DNA of 64,000 nt from positions 3,534,001 to 3,598,000 of the forward strand of contig JALJCQ010000012.1 of the NCBI GenBank assembly GCA_023091665.1. Reading direction: 5' to 3'. The position numbers and the translations under genes are program-made. Shown in pieces: positions 22,866-33,121 of the stretch. The notes under the pieces are model-generated. The model made no database searches, was not told the DNA's origin, and worked only from the letters and a program-made list of their open reading frames with translations. The first letter of the stretch is position 1. Every line of letters begins with the position of its first letter. Source of the stretch: Pythium myriotylum. Lineage: Eukaryota; Oomycota; Peronosporomycetes; Pythiales; Pythiaceae.

Positions 22866-22993
22866 CTCTCCACTAGATGGGACGTCCACGAGGTTAGACT
22901 AGACTGATCCAGCAGATTGTTGAAGCTGGATAGATCGGATAGACTAAGCAGACTTGTTGAATTAGTTGAATAATCATATGTAATCATAATGAA

Positions 22994-23575
22994 CTACTCT
23001 TCGAGTGCGTGTGCAAAATACCTGAACCGAAAGAATGCTGCTGCTTCACTTGAATCGTAGTGCCTCAATGAGGCATTGGGGAGGAATAGCTCAAGAGCCA
23101 TGAGGACGAAGAGACCCCAGTTGTATTTATCGAGCTGCCCAAACTCAGTGTGAGGTCGAATAGATAGCTCACGGGTCCCCTTCAACGGAGTCATGAGATC
23201 AAAGAGACGCTTTTTTAGTTGGGCTGTATGAGCTTGCATCGGCTCAAACATAACTACGTCGATCTTGTCCTTGCTCGCGTCGATTGCCGCGCCGCACCAG
23301 TGGCCAGCCTCGGGTAGGTTGAGAGCAAGTATATATGCAGCCTTCGTGAAGTTGTCAAACACTTTCGTATCTCGAATTAGTCGCTCAACTTCATCGCCAA
23401 AAACAAAACAGCGCTTGCAAATACTGGAATGACCGTCGATCCTGTAAGTTTGGCAATCTTATTGAGGCCTGATTGCATGCACTCATCGTCAAGTAACGAC
23501 GTCCCAGAAAAAGAGACGAGAGAGAAACGCTTGCGGTCCAGCAAATTAATGCGCTTCAGATGATCGACGACAAGC
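22994..23575 (-). pseudogene. Ulp1/C48 cysteine protease-like pseudogene
   Basis: The minus strand shows LLDDECM (start of a C48 domain), then after a frame change near 23.4 kb GHWCGAAID (catalytic His region) and QLDKYNWGLFVLMALE. In active Ulp1-type SUMO proteases the last motif contains the nucleophilic Cys immediately after Asn; here the codon is TGG (Trp), so the protease is dead. Ulp1-like domains in such genomes are often carried by Mutator-type or other DNA transposons, so this may be element cargo. No partner transposase was found next to it. Confidence 0.65.
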
Positions 23576-23778
23576 TTTTACCGGTATTTTCTTCTACCGG
23601 TTATGGTTAGGCCTGTCAACGTTAGGCACAGACCATAAACGTTACAATTATGCTAAGGGCTGTCGTTGGTGTCTCTCAGCGACAGCTTAAGTTATAACTA
23701 GAATAAAGTGTGGTACCGTGAAAAGGTGAGGCGTTTTAGAAAAACCTGATGCCGTCAGTGACACTTTCAGGAAATTTA

Positions 23779-23803
23779 CTGTATTTACTCCAATTGTGAA
23801 CCC
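23779..23803 (+). repeat. Left terminal inverted repeat of pogo-like element
   Basis: Begins CTGTATTTACT and ends GTGAACCC; preceded by TA (23777-23778). Confidence 0.85.
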
Positions 23804-23890
23804 GGGTTTAGTCCTCAGTAAGCCCTCCACGAACAGATGTACTATTTCAGGGGGCGTACTATTTTGGGGAGGGTATTGTAACCTCATGCG

Positions 23891-23964
23891 GGTGCTGGTC
23901 GGCTCAGTGGTGAGCCTCCCAGTTCTCATGGAAGAGGCCGGTGGTTCGATCCCCACCGTCTACC
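23891..23964 (+). other. tRNA-like / SINE-head-like sequence inside the pogo element
   Basis: A 74-nt stretch carries an A-box-like CGGCTCAGTGG with a GCTC/GAGC D-arm and a B-box match GGTTCGATCC. The acceptor pairs only about 4 of 7 positions and the T-stem needs an 8-nt loop, so a functional tRNA is unlikely. It fits a tRNA-derived SINE head or decayed tRNA captured by the transposon. Confidence 0.5.
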
Positions 23965-24056
23965 GTTCCTTTTCAAGCGAATCCACTCAAGTTGTAGTGC
24001 CTGGTTTGGGTTTCCAAGTTGAGCGTCCCCCGAAAGGAGAATTTTATTGTTCGATC

Positions 24057-25259
24057 CTACTCTTCGTCCATGAACTCAATTAGGTCCTCTTCTTCATCGA
24101 CATCGTCTACAATTCCAGCCGTATCGCATGCTTCGTTGACGGCTGCGTCGCCTGGTGGAGTGATGCCGCTCGCCTTGCAGAATGCCTCCCCATAGATAGA
24201 GTGAGTAGCCAGAGAGAGCTGTTCGTCGGGGCCAAGGATGCACCGTTGAAAGCTCTTCACGATGGTTTCTTGGTCGAGCTCCCTCCACGCTTGACGCACC
24301 CACTCTGACGTGACCGTCGCAGAAGGGGGACGAACGTTCCCACCCTTCGTGTACTCAAATTGACGCCGTCATCCCCCCCCCCCCCCCCCCCCCCCCCGGA
24401 ATGAGGCGTACAGGATCTGTCGCGACTTTAGGTGGGCCTTAACAGCCTTGCTGATGTGTGATCGAGCCGAGTCAAAGACGATCAACGTCTTCTTTGGCAC
24501 GTTCGTCGCCCGCGGGAACATGTAATCGATCCAACGGATGAAAAACTCACTGTTCATCCACGACTTCTTCACGTACGCGTGCACGACTCCGTTGTGCGTC
24601 ACGATCTCCGCTTTGGAGGTTTGGAGGATCAGCGTGGAAGCCTTCTTGTTGCCCGCGGCCGAAGCACGATGAAGCATGATGCCGTCTTCTGCACCCCGTG
24701 GCGCAAGCGTTGTTTTGCGGCTGTGGTCGAGAAAGATGGCGGTTTTGTCCATGTTGTGCATGTTCTCCGGGGCGATGTCGAACTCCGCGATCAGCCGCTT
24801 GACACAAGCGATGAAGAGCACGCCGCGCTCGGCGATGGTTGCTGCGTCAAGGGTGGTCTTGTTGGTGGCGCGACGGATGACGATGTGGTTCCTGTCCAAA
24901 AACCCTTCGAGCCAGCCGTTGAACACGAGGAAGTCCGACAGCCCAAGCTCAGCGGCAATCGCATGAGCCCAGTCAGCCACCAGCTTGCGAGTGACACGAC
25001 GATTGAGGCTACGCTCATCCTCAATCTGGGCGATCAGTAGGAACTCTAGCTCTTCGGAGGCGAGCTGACGGCCGGCCCCACCGACTCGGTAGCTGCGTGC
25101 CGGTGACTGCTCGATCTCTCCGCGCTTCTTGACCCACGCACGCACCACCGAGGGCTCAACCTGGATGCGCTTTGCTGCCACGCGGATGGAGGTGGCCGCT
25201 GCGTGAACGATGGCTTCGAGCTTCTGCTCGTTGGTGAACTTACGTCTCGGGACTCGCAT
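24057..25259 (-). pseudogene. pogo-like transposase, disrupted by poly-G
   Basis: The N-terminus has a psq/CENP-B type helix-turn-helix (KFTNEQKLEAIVHAAATSIR then VRAWVKKR) and a second DNA-binding helical region (residues about 60-125). The DDE_1 catalytic core follows with NMDKTAIFLD (first Asp) and LIVFDSARSH (second Asp). Twenty-odd residues later the frame runs into 25 G (24373-24397, C on the plus strand) and a TGA at 24369-24371. The same frame then resumes with EWVRQAWRELDQETIV and an acidic end (VDEEEDLIEFMDEE). The third catalytic Asp should lie in the G-tract region and is not visible, so this copy is inactive. Confidence 0.82.
24373..24397 (-). repeat. Poly-C (poly-G on coding strand), 25 nt
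   Basis: Homopolymer inside the transposase reading frame between the second catalytic Asp and the C-terminal region. Confidence 0.95.
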
Positions 25260-25381
25260 CGGAGAATGTGCCCCGACGGCAAATTGGTGGATCTGCCGAC
25301 GGGAGTACTATTCCAGGGAGGGTTTACTACACTGGGTGGTGCACGCGAGAGGTACAATTTTAGGGGGGTTACAATGTCAGG

Positions 25382-25406
25382 GGGTTCACAATTGAAGTAA
25401 ATACAG
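25382..25406 (-). repeat. Right terminal inverted repeat of pogo-like element
   Basis: Reverse complement of the left end with one mismatch; followed by TA (25407-25408). Confidence 0.85.
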
Positions 25407-25532
25407 TATGAAAATTGCTGAACAATAATGAAATATTGCGTTAAACTTGTGACTGGTTTTGACGAAGTATTTCATTGTCGTTGTGAAGTTCGTGTAGTTA
25501 TTTACTGCAACTGTAACGTTGTGGCTGCTGAT

Positions 25533-26093
25533 CTAGGTGCGAGTTAAGGGTCTTAACGTGGACAGGGCTTCGTTGACTGTGCTGGTCTTGTGCCGCCACG
25601 AGCCGATCAACGCCCATTTAGATCGAAGGAGTTCCCAGATGAGCTGAGCGCTTGGGCACGTCCAAAAGATATCGAACACGTGCCCGCCTTCGGTCCCGAG
25701 CGCCGGGCAATGTGGGCACCCATAGCGATTAGATGAGAGATCCCAGCCGGAGAGTCGTTGTCCTTTGATTCGCATGGCCAGGAGTCGCTGCTGGCTGGTG
25801 GTAGCCGGCATACTAGCAATCTGCTTCCAGGACACCGCTGCGAGAGCGGATCCGATGGTGGGGTCCCGCGTGGTTGCGGCATCTGCTCTGGCACGTATCT
25901 CCGCCTGCGCCTTGGCCATCGTGGCTGGTACGGACCCCTGGACATAGTTGCAGGCTGGCTCCATATCTGTACGCAAGGTACGAGCGTAGGATGAGGCTCG
26001 AAACGGTACGTGGTTTCCACTATGTGGGAACGAACTCTTTTCCTTCTGAGTCGAGCACATCAATAGGCCGGGCGCCCAGCCTCGGTAATTCAA
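25533..26093 (-). pseudogene. LINE ORF2 C-terminal fragment (zf-RVT region)
   Basis: Contains QRLLAMRIKGQRLSGWD, CPHC, FDIFWTCPSAQLIW, the zinc-binding module downstream of reverse transcriptase in LINE ORF2 proteins. The same module occurs in the full LINE of this window (RLSGWDWTTQRRGCPHC, HIVWQCPAARHIW), so this is a truncated relative. No RT, RNase H or 3' end can be followed. Confidence 0.75.
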
Positions 26094-26579
26094 GAACGTC
26101 TATAGTTCAAGCTACTAGAGTTCATTAACTGCGCTCGCCAAAATGGAAGCGTCCAAAACAGGTCAATTTGTGGGTCAGGTCAGCGTCTTTTCTATGCACG
26201 CATCCACTTGGTCAGGCAATATTAGTAGGTGTGGGGAAGATCTTCCAGGGACTACCGGTGAAGGGGTATGCTGACCCGTTGGGTGAGAGGGAGCATTGTA
26301 AACGGTGGTTTCGGAATCAGCGTCAAGTGTTCCAACGAGTATCGACCATTCTTCTAGGCTGATCGGATTTCGTGAGCCTTCATGGATAAGGAAGGTTGTC
26401 ACTGCCGAGGTCAGACTTTTGACGCCATCACAGACTTTCCAAAGTCAAATGACCCAATAAACCAATCAAACAAGAACAGGGGTCGACCTGCCGGCTAAAG
26501 AGGTCACACCTTCCCGAGCGCACGCGTTCGGCTGTGAGTCGCGGCAACGGCGCGGCCTCGAGGAAACACCAGAGGTAGC
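26094..26579. other. Flanking DNA upstream of gypsy element 1
   Basis: No recognised gene. The last bases before the 5' LTR are the GCTCG target duplication. Confidence 0.5.
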
Positions 26580-26584
26580 GCTCG

Positions 26585-27072
26585 TGTGACGTAGCCAGAA
26601 AAGAATGGCTCGCGCCAGAAGGGTTAGGCAACGACCTTGATTTGGTTTCAGGATATTATACTGGAACTAAGTTACTACGATTAGTCCTGGAAGGATTATG
26701 CACTGGGTGGTGTAAAAGCATCCCGAGAGTAATGGGTGATGCTGACCCGGCTGCAACACATTGGTGATGACGTAGTGCCTATGCATACTGTATTCAAGAG
26801 ATTGTAGGAGGGCTTACATATTAGTTGACATAGCTAACTTTGGATACTGAAAGTAAGGTATCTAGGACAGACGACATCTAGGCACAGAGCACCCTAGAGG
26901 CCCACACAGATAATAGGAAATCAAACTCTAACATCAATCTCACTTCTCAACTTGGTCTCAAGTCAACTAGCCTCAACTAGCCTCGACTAGCCTCGTCCAA
27001 GACCAAGCCAACCACCCAGCCAGCCAGCCCGCGTACTTGTCACCAGGAGCCCAGTACCCCACTTCTGTGACA
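26585..27072 (+). repeat. 5' LTR of gypsy element 1
   Basis: 488 bp, TGTGACGTAG to CTTCTGTGACA. Contains tandem CAACTAGCCT and CCAGCCAG short repeats near the 3' end. Confidence 0.92.
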
Positions 27073-27152
27073 TGGTAGCACTTATTGGTCAAGTCCTCTG
27101 CCAAGACGGGTGATCAAGTCTCGCAGTTCTTCGCTGGCTCAAGGATCTGTGG

Positions 27153-27737
27153 GTGCGAACCGGCAGTGTCAAGACCAAGTTCAAGTGGTGTGGTAGTCCC
27201 TGTCCCGTGCGTCTGAGTGCTCCTGCGTACCGTAAATTCTCTTCACCTGAGTTGAGGACAGATTCGGGTGTATCAGCAGTGCTCTTACTCGGTCTGCCTG
27301 AGCTAGAAGTTGGCATAAGTGGAACCTGTATTGGTTTCCGCCCGGCTCTGTGTAGTACCAACCTTCGTTGGATGATCCGAACATCTGCGAAAGGGAAGGC
27401 TCGTCGTGTGAGACGTGCCAACAACTACAAGTCCCTCAACCTCGGTGATCCATCGCGACCCGTGGTGCTAGAGACGTGCGTACCTCGCCGCATCGACGTT
27501 ACGGAGAACTTTCTCGTTGAGGGGGATCCGAACGCGGCTGAGAAGTACTTTCGCTGCAAGCACGATCTAGTAGAAGCCGTCAAGAAGGCGAAGCGCGTCA
27601 CCAAAGCGTTCGTCAAGCTCGGTGCGGCTCTCGCCACGGACGAACTTCAGAAGGACCACGAGAAGAAGCTCGAAGCCGTTTTCAACTTCCTGAACAAGGC
27701 CGAAGACTTCGCGACAGTACGAGATCTTTTTTTCTAA
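27153..27737 (+). CDS. Extra ORF between 5' LTR and gag in gypsy element 1
   Basis: A 194-codon frame in the element leader, upstream of gag, with no recognised domain. The first 80 residues are poorly specific. The second half is charged and helix-prone (VEAVKKAKRVTKAFVKLGAALATDELQKDHEKKLEAVFNF in outline) and could form a coiled structure. Alternatively it is the real N-terminal part of gag in another frame. It has no counterpart in gypsy element 2. Confidence 0.4.
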   Translation: MRTGSVKTKFKWCGSPCPVRLSAPAYRKFSSPELRTDSGVSAVLLLGLPELEVGISGTCIGFRPALCSTNLRWMIRTSAKGKARRVRRANNYKSLNLGDPSRPVVLETCVPRRIDVTENFLVEGDPNAAEKYFRCKHDLVEAVKKAKRVTKAFVKLGAALATDELQKDHEKKLEAVFNFLNKAEDFATVRDLFF

Positions 27738-27852
27738 ACCGAATCGTCAGTAGAATCTTCTAAGTTTCGGTTCAACTTGATTGCTTTTGGATTGCGTAAG
27801 CATCGTCTTAGTAATCCATCGGTGACATCGTATACGCTGAGAAGTCCGACTT

Positions 27853-29049
27853 ATGTCTAGTCGTCGTGCTAGAGGAGTCGAGCGTGAGTCACCAAATCTA
27901 CGTCCACGTCGTCAAAGCAGATCGAACGATCCTGAAGAAGTTGAACGTGCTCGTTCAGCATCAAGAACCCGTTCAACTCAAGCAGAGCCAATGCAGCACC
28001 AAGAAGCTCAAGGTCAGGGAGGAGAAGTCCCACAGGCTCCGCAAGCTGCTCCAGCCAATCAAGGGAACTTTGCCGCAGGGCAAGAACCAGGGGAAGTGTT
28101 CCAGCAGTTCATGATGTTCATGCAGCAGCAGAACCAGCAGTCCCAGGCGCAGTTGCAGGCGTTCATGCAGATGGCGAATAACCAGTTCAACCAGATGCTC
28201 AACCTTCATGGGTCTACGCGTCGTCGAGATCCGCCGATGTATGAAGGAAAGGTCAACGAAGACATAGAGTTGTGGATCTTCAACACGGAAGACTACTACT
28301 CGAACAAGCGTGCTGTGATGCATGCTGAGACCTCAGACTTTGTTGAAGAAGTCACTGGCAATCTGGGAAAGTCTGTTCAGAACTGGGTTCGGACGATCTT
28401 CGCAGTAGAGTGTGCTGCTGCGGGGATTCCCAAGACGTGGGAATTGTTCAAGGCTAAGTTGCGTCAGCGCTATTAGCCATTGGACTTTGAGTACAACCTT
28501 CGCGAGCGAATGTTTGAACTCAAGCAAACTGGATCGATCCATGAATACGTGGCAAAGTTTCAGGACTTGCATTCGCAGTCTGAACTTCCCATCGCGGATC
28601 TTGATCAGCGTTTTTATTTCCGACACGGCCTTCGTGCTGAGACTTCCGCAAAGATCAAGGAAGAAAGTCCTAAGACGTTGGATGATACGATCAAGATCGC
28701 CACAAATTTCGAGTTTGCGCATTATTCTGGGAGACCGCCGAAGCAGAATGGTCAGAAGAACTCATCGAAGTTGAACCACGACTCTGCAGGCACTGCTACC
28801 AAGTCGAAGAAAGGTAACAAGTGGAAGAAGAAAGGACACGACTCTCAGAGGAACAACGATGACTGGAAGAAGGAAGCCACTTGCCATGCGTGCAAGAAGA
28901 AAGGGCATATCTCTCCGGACTGTCCTCTGAACAAGGAGTCAAATCACTACATTAGTGGTAACTTGTACGCGATTCTCGAGGCCCAAGCTCTTGCTTTCAA
29001 GGAGCCTAATTGGAAGAAGAATGTGTCCATCTTCGTCGACAACGGTTGA
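27853..29049 (+). pseudogene. gypsy 1 gag with zinc knuckle, internal stop
   Basis: Starts MSSRRARGVERESP with an Arg-rich then Gln-rich N-terminus (QQFMMFMQQQNQQ). The retrotransposon gag core (YEGKVNEDIELWIFNTEDYY) follows. An in-frame TAG sits at 28474-28476. The same frame continues with RERMFELKQTGSIHEYVAKF and the CCHC knuckle CHACKKKGHISPDC (CX2CX4HX4C). It ends at a TGA (29047-29049) inside the protease motif region (FVDNG). Gag packages element RNA; this copy is broken. Confidence 0.85.
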
Positions 29050-29766
29050 AGCATGAATGGTGTCTCAGAAGATCTGGTGGAAGTGTTGAACTTGCAAGAA
29101 ACGGTCGAAGACTTGATGGAAGTCAACCTCGGTTATGAGCAGACCGTATACCGCCATCGTCGAATGGTGGAGATGTCTCTTGAAGTTCCCGGTTTCCCCA
29201 CGATCACGTCTAAGTTTCAGGTGATGCCTATCCCTGAAGGCAAAGACATTTTGCTTGGTATGCGATGGCTTCGTGAACAGAATCCCGACATCGATTGGGC
29301 TGAGCTAAAGCTTTCGCCACGTACTGGTGTACAGCCTGAAGAGCCTCTTGTTCTACGAACGCCGGCGGCGCGTCCCGCTCGCTTTGTCGCCAATCGCCGT
29401 CGTGCTAGACAAAGTCAGAATCGTGAGATCTTCAACTACTATCGTCAACATGGACATGATAGTGAGTTGGGTCATACCAAGTTCATCTCCATGAAGAAAC
29501 TTGCCAAAGAGCTGCGCAAGGGAGATGTCGAGCGTGTGTTTATGATTAATCCACACGACTCGGAGAAAGCTGCTAGGTATCAGCAGCAAGGATGGGAAGC
29601 TTTGAAGGACAACCCAGCTTTTGATGTGCTGTGGAAGCATCGTGACACTGTGTTTCGAACGGAGCTACCGAACACTGTGCCACCTGTCCGTGAAGGTATT
29701 GAACATGTCATCGAACTCAAGCCTGGCAAAGCCCATCTCAGTTCCTCAGTGGCGCCAGAGCCCTGA
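29050..29766 (+). pseudogene. gypsy 1 protease region
   Basis: Same frame as gag. It continues the aspartic protease fold after the DNG triad (a variant of the usual D-[ST]-G), with GKDILLGMRWLREQNPDIDW, the typical ILGMPWL-type second protease motif. Homology leaves this frame near 29.73 kb, where the polyprotein shifts to the RT frame. Confidence 0.75.
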
Positions 29767-30620
29767 GCAACGTAAGGTGATCCAAGAATGGACCAAGGCA
29801 ATGGTCAAGGCAGGTATCATTCGTCCTAGTACCTCGCCTTTCTCGGCACCGACTTTCTGTGTGAAGAAAGCTGTTGGATGGCGAATAGTCCATGACTTTC
29901 GTCTGTTGGACAACAACACGATTTTGCCAGCAATTCCTATGCCACGCAAAGAAGACACCTTTGACGCAATGTCAGGAAGTTTTTGGTTTTCATGCATGGA
30001 TTTGCTTTGGGGTTACTATCAAGTAAAGCTCAGAGAACAAGATATACCGTTTACAGCGTTTTCAATGCCTGATGGTTTGTTCGAGTATCTTGTAACTCCC
30101 ATGGGACTTAGTGGAAGTCCTGGCACTTTCAATCGACTTCTTCAAAGAGTATTCAGCGACATGCGCGATGTGATGCGTATCTACTTTGATGATATCTACG
30201 TCTTCACGAGAAGCACAGACATCAATGAGCATCTCGAGGCGTTGGATCGAGTACTTCAAAGATGTGAAGAACAACAGTTATACATCAAGCTGTCGAAGTG
30301 TCAGTTCTGTGTTCCAGAAATTCCTTGTCTTGGAGATTTCGTTGGAAGGAATGGCGTTCACATGGATCCTGATAAGATGAAGGTTATCAAGGATTGGCCA
30401 GTTCCGAAGACAAAGAAGCAGATGGAGAGTTTTCTCGGTACAACAGTGTACGTTTCTCGTTTCTGCCCGGACTTTGCTCAGTTCGCGGGTCCGCTCCATG
30501 AGTGTATCAAGGGAAAGAGATCAAGTGAGTCCATCGAGCTCAATGATTATCAACTGGCATGCTTCGAACAACTCAGCGATGGTTTGAACTCGGACGCATC
30601 AACGCTAGCTTCGCTTATCG
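29720..30620 (+). pseudogene. gypsy 1 reverse transcriptase
   Basis: RT motifs: KAGIIRPSTSPFSAP, WRIVHDFRLLDNNT, FSCMDLLWGYYQVKL, VTPMGLSGSPGTFNRLL and the catalytic IYFDDIYVF (about 30181-30195), then GVHMDPDKMKVI and SFLGTTVYVSRF. The frame breaks near 30.6 kb before RNase H. The enzyme would copy element RNA into cDNA. Confidence 0.9.
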
Positions 30621-30632
30621 TCACCGCCCGTT

Positions 30633-32576
30633 TTGAAACTTCCGGACTTCACGAAACCTTTTGGTATTCGTATGGATGCATCCAATTTCGCAATTGGGGG
30701 AGTCTTGTTTCAAAAGGAGGGAGAGTTGGAGTATCCAATCGCATACACTGGTCGGAAAATGAAGTCGGCTGAACTCAATTATCCAGTTCGTGAACAAGAA
30801 CTTCTCGCAATCATGCATGCCTTGAAAGTTTGGCGCGTGTATTTGCTCGATCGTCCATTTGTTGTGGAGACTGATCACAAGAGCATTGAGACTATTCTCA
30901 CGCAGAAGACCACGAACAGAAGAGTTGCCCGTTGGTTCAACGAACTTGCTGAGTTTCAACCTCAGTTCAAGTGGATTCCAGGACATACGAATGACGTTGC
31001 AGACGCCTTGTCCAGGAACCCGGACTTTGAGCATAAAGCTGCTCAAGTCAGTTTAGATGATCTTCTGAAAGCAGCATCTAATAGAGAGATTGTTGCGACC
31101 ATCGAGTCAAGTCCAGTTGCTGTCGAAGAGGTGACAAGGAAACTGTACAAGTCGGATCAGAAGACACGAGAAATCTTGACGAAGATTTCTGATGGTTCAA
31201 CCGTGTTAAAGTATAGCGTAGGTGACGAACTCCTTTACTATCAGACACAAGATGATGAAGAACCTCGACTCGTGATCCTCGACAATGAAGATCTGAAGAA
31301 TCGTGTGATTTATGAAAACCACGATGTTGTGACTGCAGGACACCCAGGATACTTTGAGACGTATCTAGCAGTCCAGAAGAAGTACTATTGGTCTCGTATG
31401 ACCAAGTACATTCAGCGCGATGTGAACACTTGTGAAATGTGTCAGCGCATTAAGGTGAGGCAGATGAAGCCTCCAGGTCTACTCAATCCGCTTAGTATTC
31501 CATCGGGAAGATGGGTTGAGATCTCCATGGATTTCTTGGTAGCCTTACCAGAAACTGGAGATGGGCATGATGCTATTATGGTCATAGTTGATCGTTTGAC
31601 CAAGCGTGCGAAGTTCATCGAAACCCGCACAACCGCCACGGCAGAAGATACTGCTGATCTCTTCATGAAGCATTATGTGAAGGATCATGGCTTGCCCAAG
31701 ACAATAGTTTCGGATCGTGACTCGAAGTTCACGTCGAAATTTTGGTCCTCAGTGACATCGATCCTGAAGACTACTCACAACCTTTCCTCAGCGTTTAGAC
31801 CGCAGACAGACGGACAGACAGAATGCACGAATCGTTTCATCGAAGACTATCTCAGAGGTGTTGTGAACCCGATCCAGAATGATTGGGATAAGTTTTTGCA
31901 TCTAGCGGAATTCGCCTACAACCGCAGAGTGCATTCGTCGATCGGCATGTGTCCATTTGAAGCTGATCTGGGCTATGTTCCATACATGGCAGACGATATT
32001 GCTGCAGACCCAGGATTCAAAAAGTTGGATAAGGCTGCGCAGACATTCTTGCTTCGACAAGAAGTGTTTTTGAAGAAGGCAAAAGATGCGATTAGTGAAG
32101 CACAAGAGCGTATGAAGTCGTATTATGACAAGAATCGCCTGCATCAAGAGTTTGAAGTTGGTCAACTCGTGCTACTCGACGGCAAGAATCTTGATATTCG
32201 CCACAAAGGCTTCGCATCGACAAGCAAATTGGCACCAAGATTTATCGGACCCTACCCCATCGTGAAGAAAGTCCATCAAGATTCGTATGAACTTGCCATG
32301 TCGAAGGATCTTCGTATCCATCCCGTTTTCCACACATCTTTGCTCAAGCCGTATATGAAGGATAACAAACGCAAACAGCAGACTACGAAGGTTTTGCTTG
32401 CGGACGGCATTACTGAAGGACAACTCATCGAAGCTGTCATTGGGCATCGGAAGATTCGTGGAAGAGACCAGTACAAGATACACTGGCTCGGAGAATCAAG
32501 ACGTCAAGCCACATGGGAACCCGTTGAAAACCTGAAGCAGATTCCAAGTCTCATCGAAGCATACTGGAAGTCTGTG

Positions 32577-32608
<32 letters not shown>

Positions 32609-32627
32609 CTTCTCTCGAAGGGAGGTC
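30633..32627 (+). pseudogene. gypsy 1 RNase H, integrase and chromodomain
   Basis: RNase H begins with FGIRMDASNFAIGGVLFQ and ends with IPGHTNDVADALSR. The integrase has an HHCC zinc finger (HPGYFETY, CEMCQRIK) and a DDE core (ISMDFLVALP, VSDRDSKFTS, QTDGQTECTNRF). A chromodomain-like end follows (YKIHWLGESRRQATWEPVENL). The frame then runs into a 31-nt G tract and stops just before the LTR. Chromodomains in this family guide integration to heterochromatin. The segment is intact by itself but cut off from the upstream frames. Confidence 0.9.
32578..32608 (+). repeat. Poly-G tract, 31 nt, at the end of gypsy 1 pol
   Basis: Lies about 20 bp upstream of the 3' LTR, next to the polypurine tract, and is read as poly-Gly at the C-terminus. 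Confidence 0.95.
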
Positions 32628-32628
32628 A

Positions 32629-33116
32629 TGTGACGCAGCCAGAAAAGAATGGCTCGCGCCAGAAGGGTTAGGCAACGAACTTGATTTGGTTTCAGGATAT
32701 TATACTGGAACTAAGTTACTACGATTAGTCCTGGAAGGATTATGCACTGGGTGGTGTAAAAGCATCCCGAGAGTAATGGGTGATGCTGACCCGGCTGCAA
32801 CACATTGGTGATGACGTAGTGCCTATGCATACTGTATTCAAGAGATTGTAGGAGGGCTTACATATTAGTTGACATAGCTAACTTTGGATACTGAAAGTAA
32901 GGTATCTAGGACAGACGACATCTAGGCACAGAGCACCCTAGAGGCCCACACAGATAATAGGAAATCAAACTCTAACATCAATCTCACTTCTCAACTTGGT
33001 CTCAAGTCAACTAGCCTCAACTAGCCTCGACTAGCCTCGTCCAAGACCAAGCCAACCACCCAGCCAGCCAGCCCGCGTACTTGTCACCAGGAGCCCAGTA
33101 CCCCACTTCTGTGACA
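32629..33116 (+). repeat. 3' LTR of gypsy element 1
   Basis: 488 bp, differs from the 5' LTR at base 8 and at one position about 50 bases in. Preceded by a purine-rich tract GAAGGGAGG. Confidence 0.92.
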
Positions 33117-33121
33117 GCTCG

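Larger units (their letters stand above)
19592..22990. other. Long gene-poor stretch
   Basis: Holds one 182-codon frame at 20095-20643 (plus) with no recognised domain and no convincing codon pattern, two imperfect tandem duplications and one inverted repeat. No RNA gene or transposon motif was identified. Confidence 0.45.
23779..25406 (-). mobile_element. pogo/Tigger-like DNA transposon
   Basis: Ends are 25-bp terminal inverted repeats (23779-23803 and 25382-25406; 24 of 25 match) starting CTGTATTTAC and flanked on both sides by TA, the target duplication of Tc1/mariner/pogo elements. It is 1,628 bp long and encodes a CENP-B/pogo-type transposase on the minus strand, interrupted by a poly-G tract. 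A tRNA-like sequence lies in the left sub-terminal region. Confidence 0.85.
26585..33116 (+). mobile_element. Ty3/gypsy LTR retrotransposon 1, chromovirus-like, broken ORFs
   Basis: The 488-bp LTRs (26585-27072 and 32629-33116) begin TGTGAC and end GTGACA and differ at only two positions by eye. A 5-bp target duplication GCTCG flanks the element (26580-26584, 33117-33121). A TGG-starting primer-binding-site candidate follows the 5' LTR at 27073. Pol order is protease, RT, RNase H, integrase, chromodomain. Two in-frame stops (28474, 29047) and two frame changes (near 29.73 and 30.6 kb) break the polyprotein. Confidence 0.92.

Noticed and set aside
23891..23964. Functional tRNA gene
   Set aside because: Acceptor stem mostly unpaired and T-loop one base too long; kept only as tRNA-derived.
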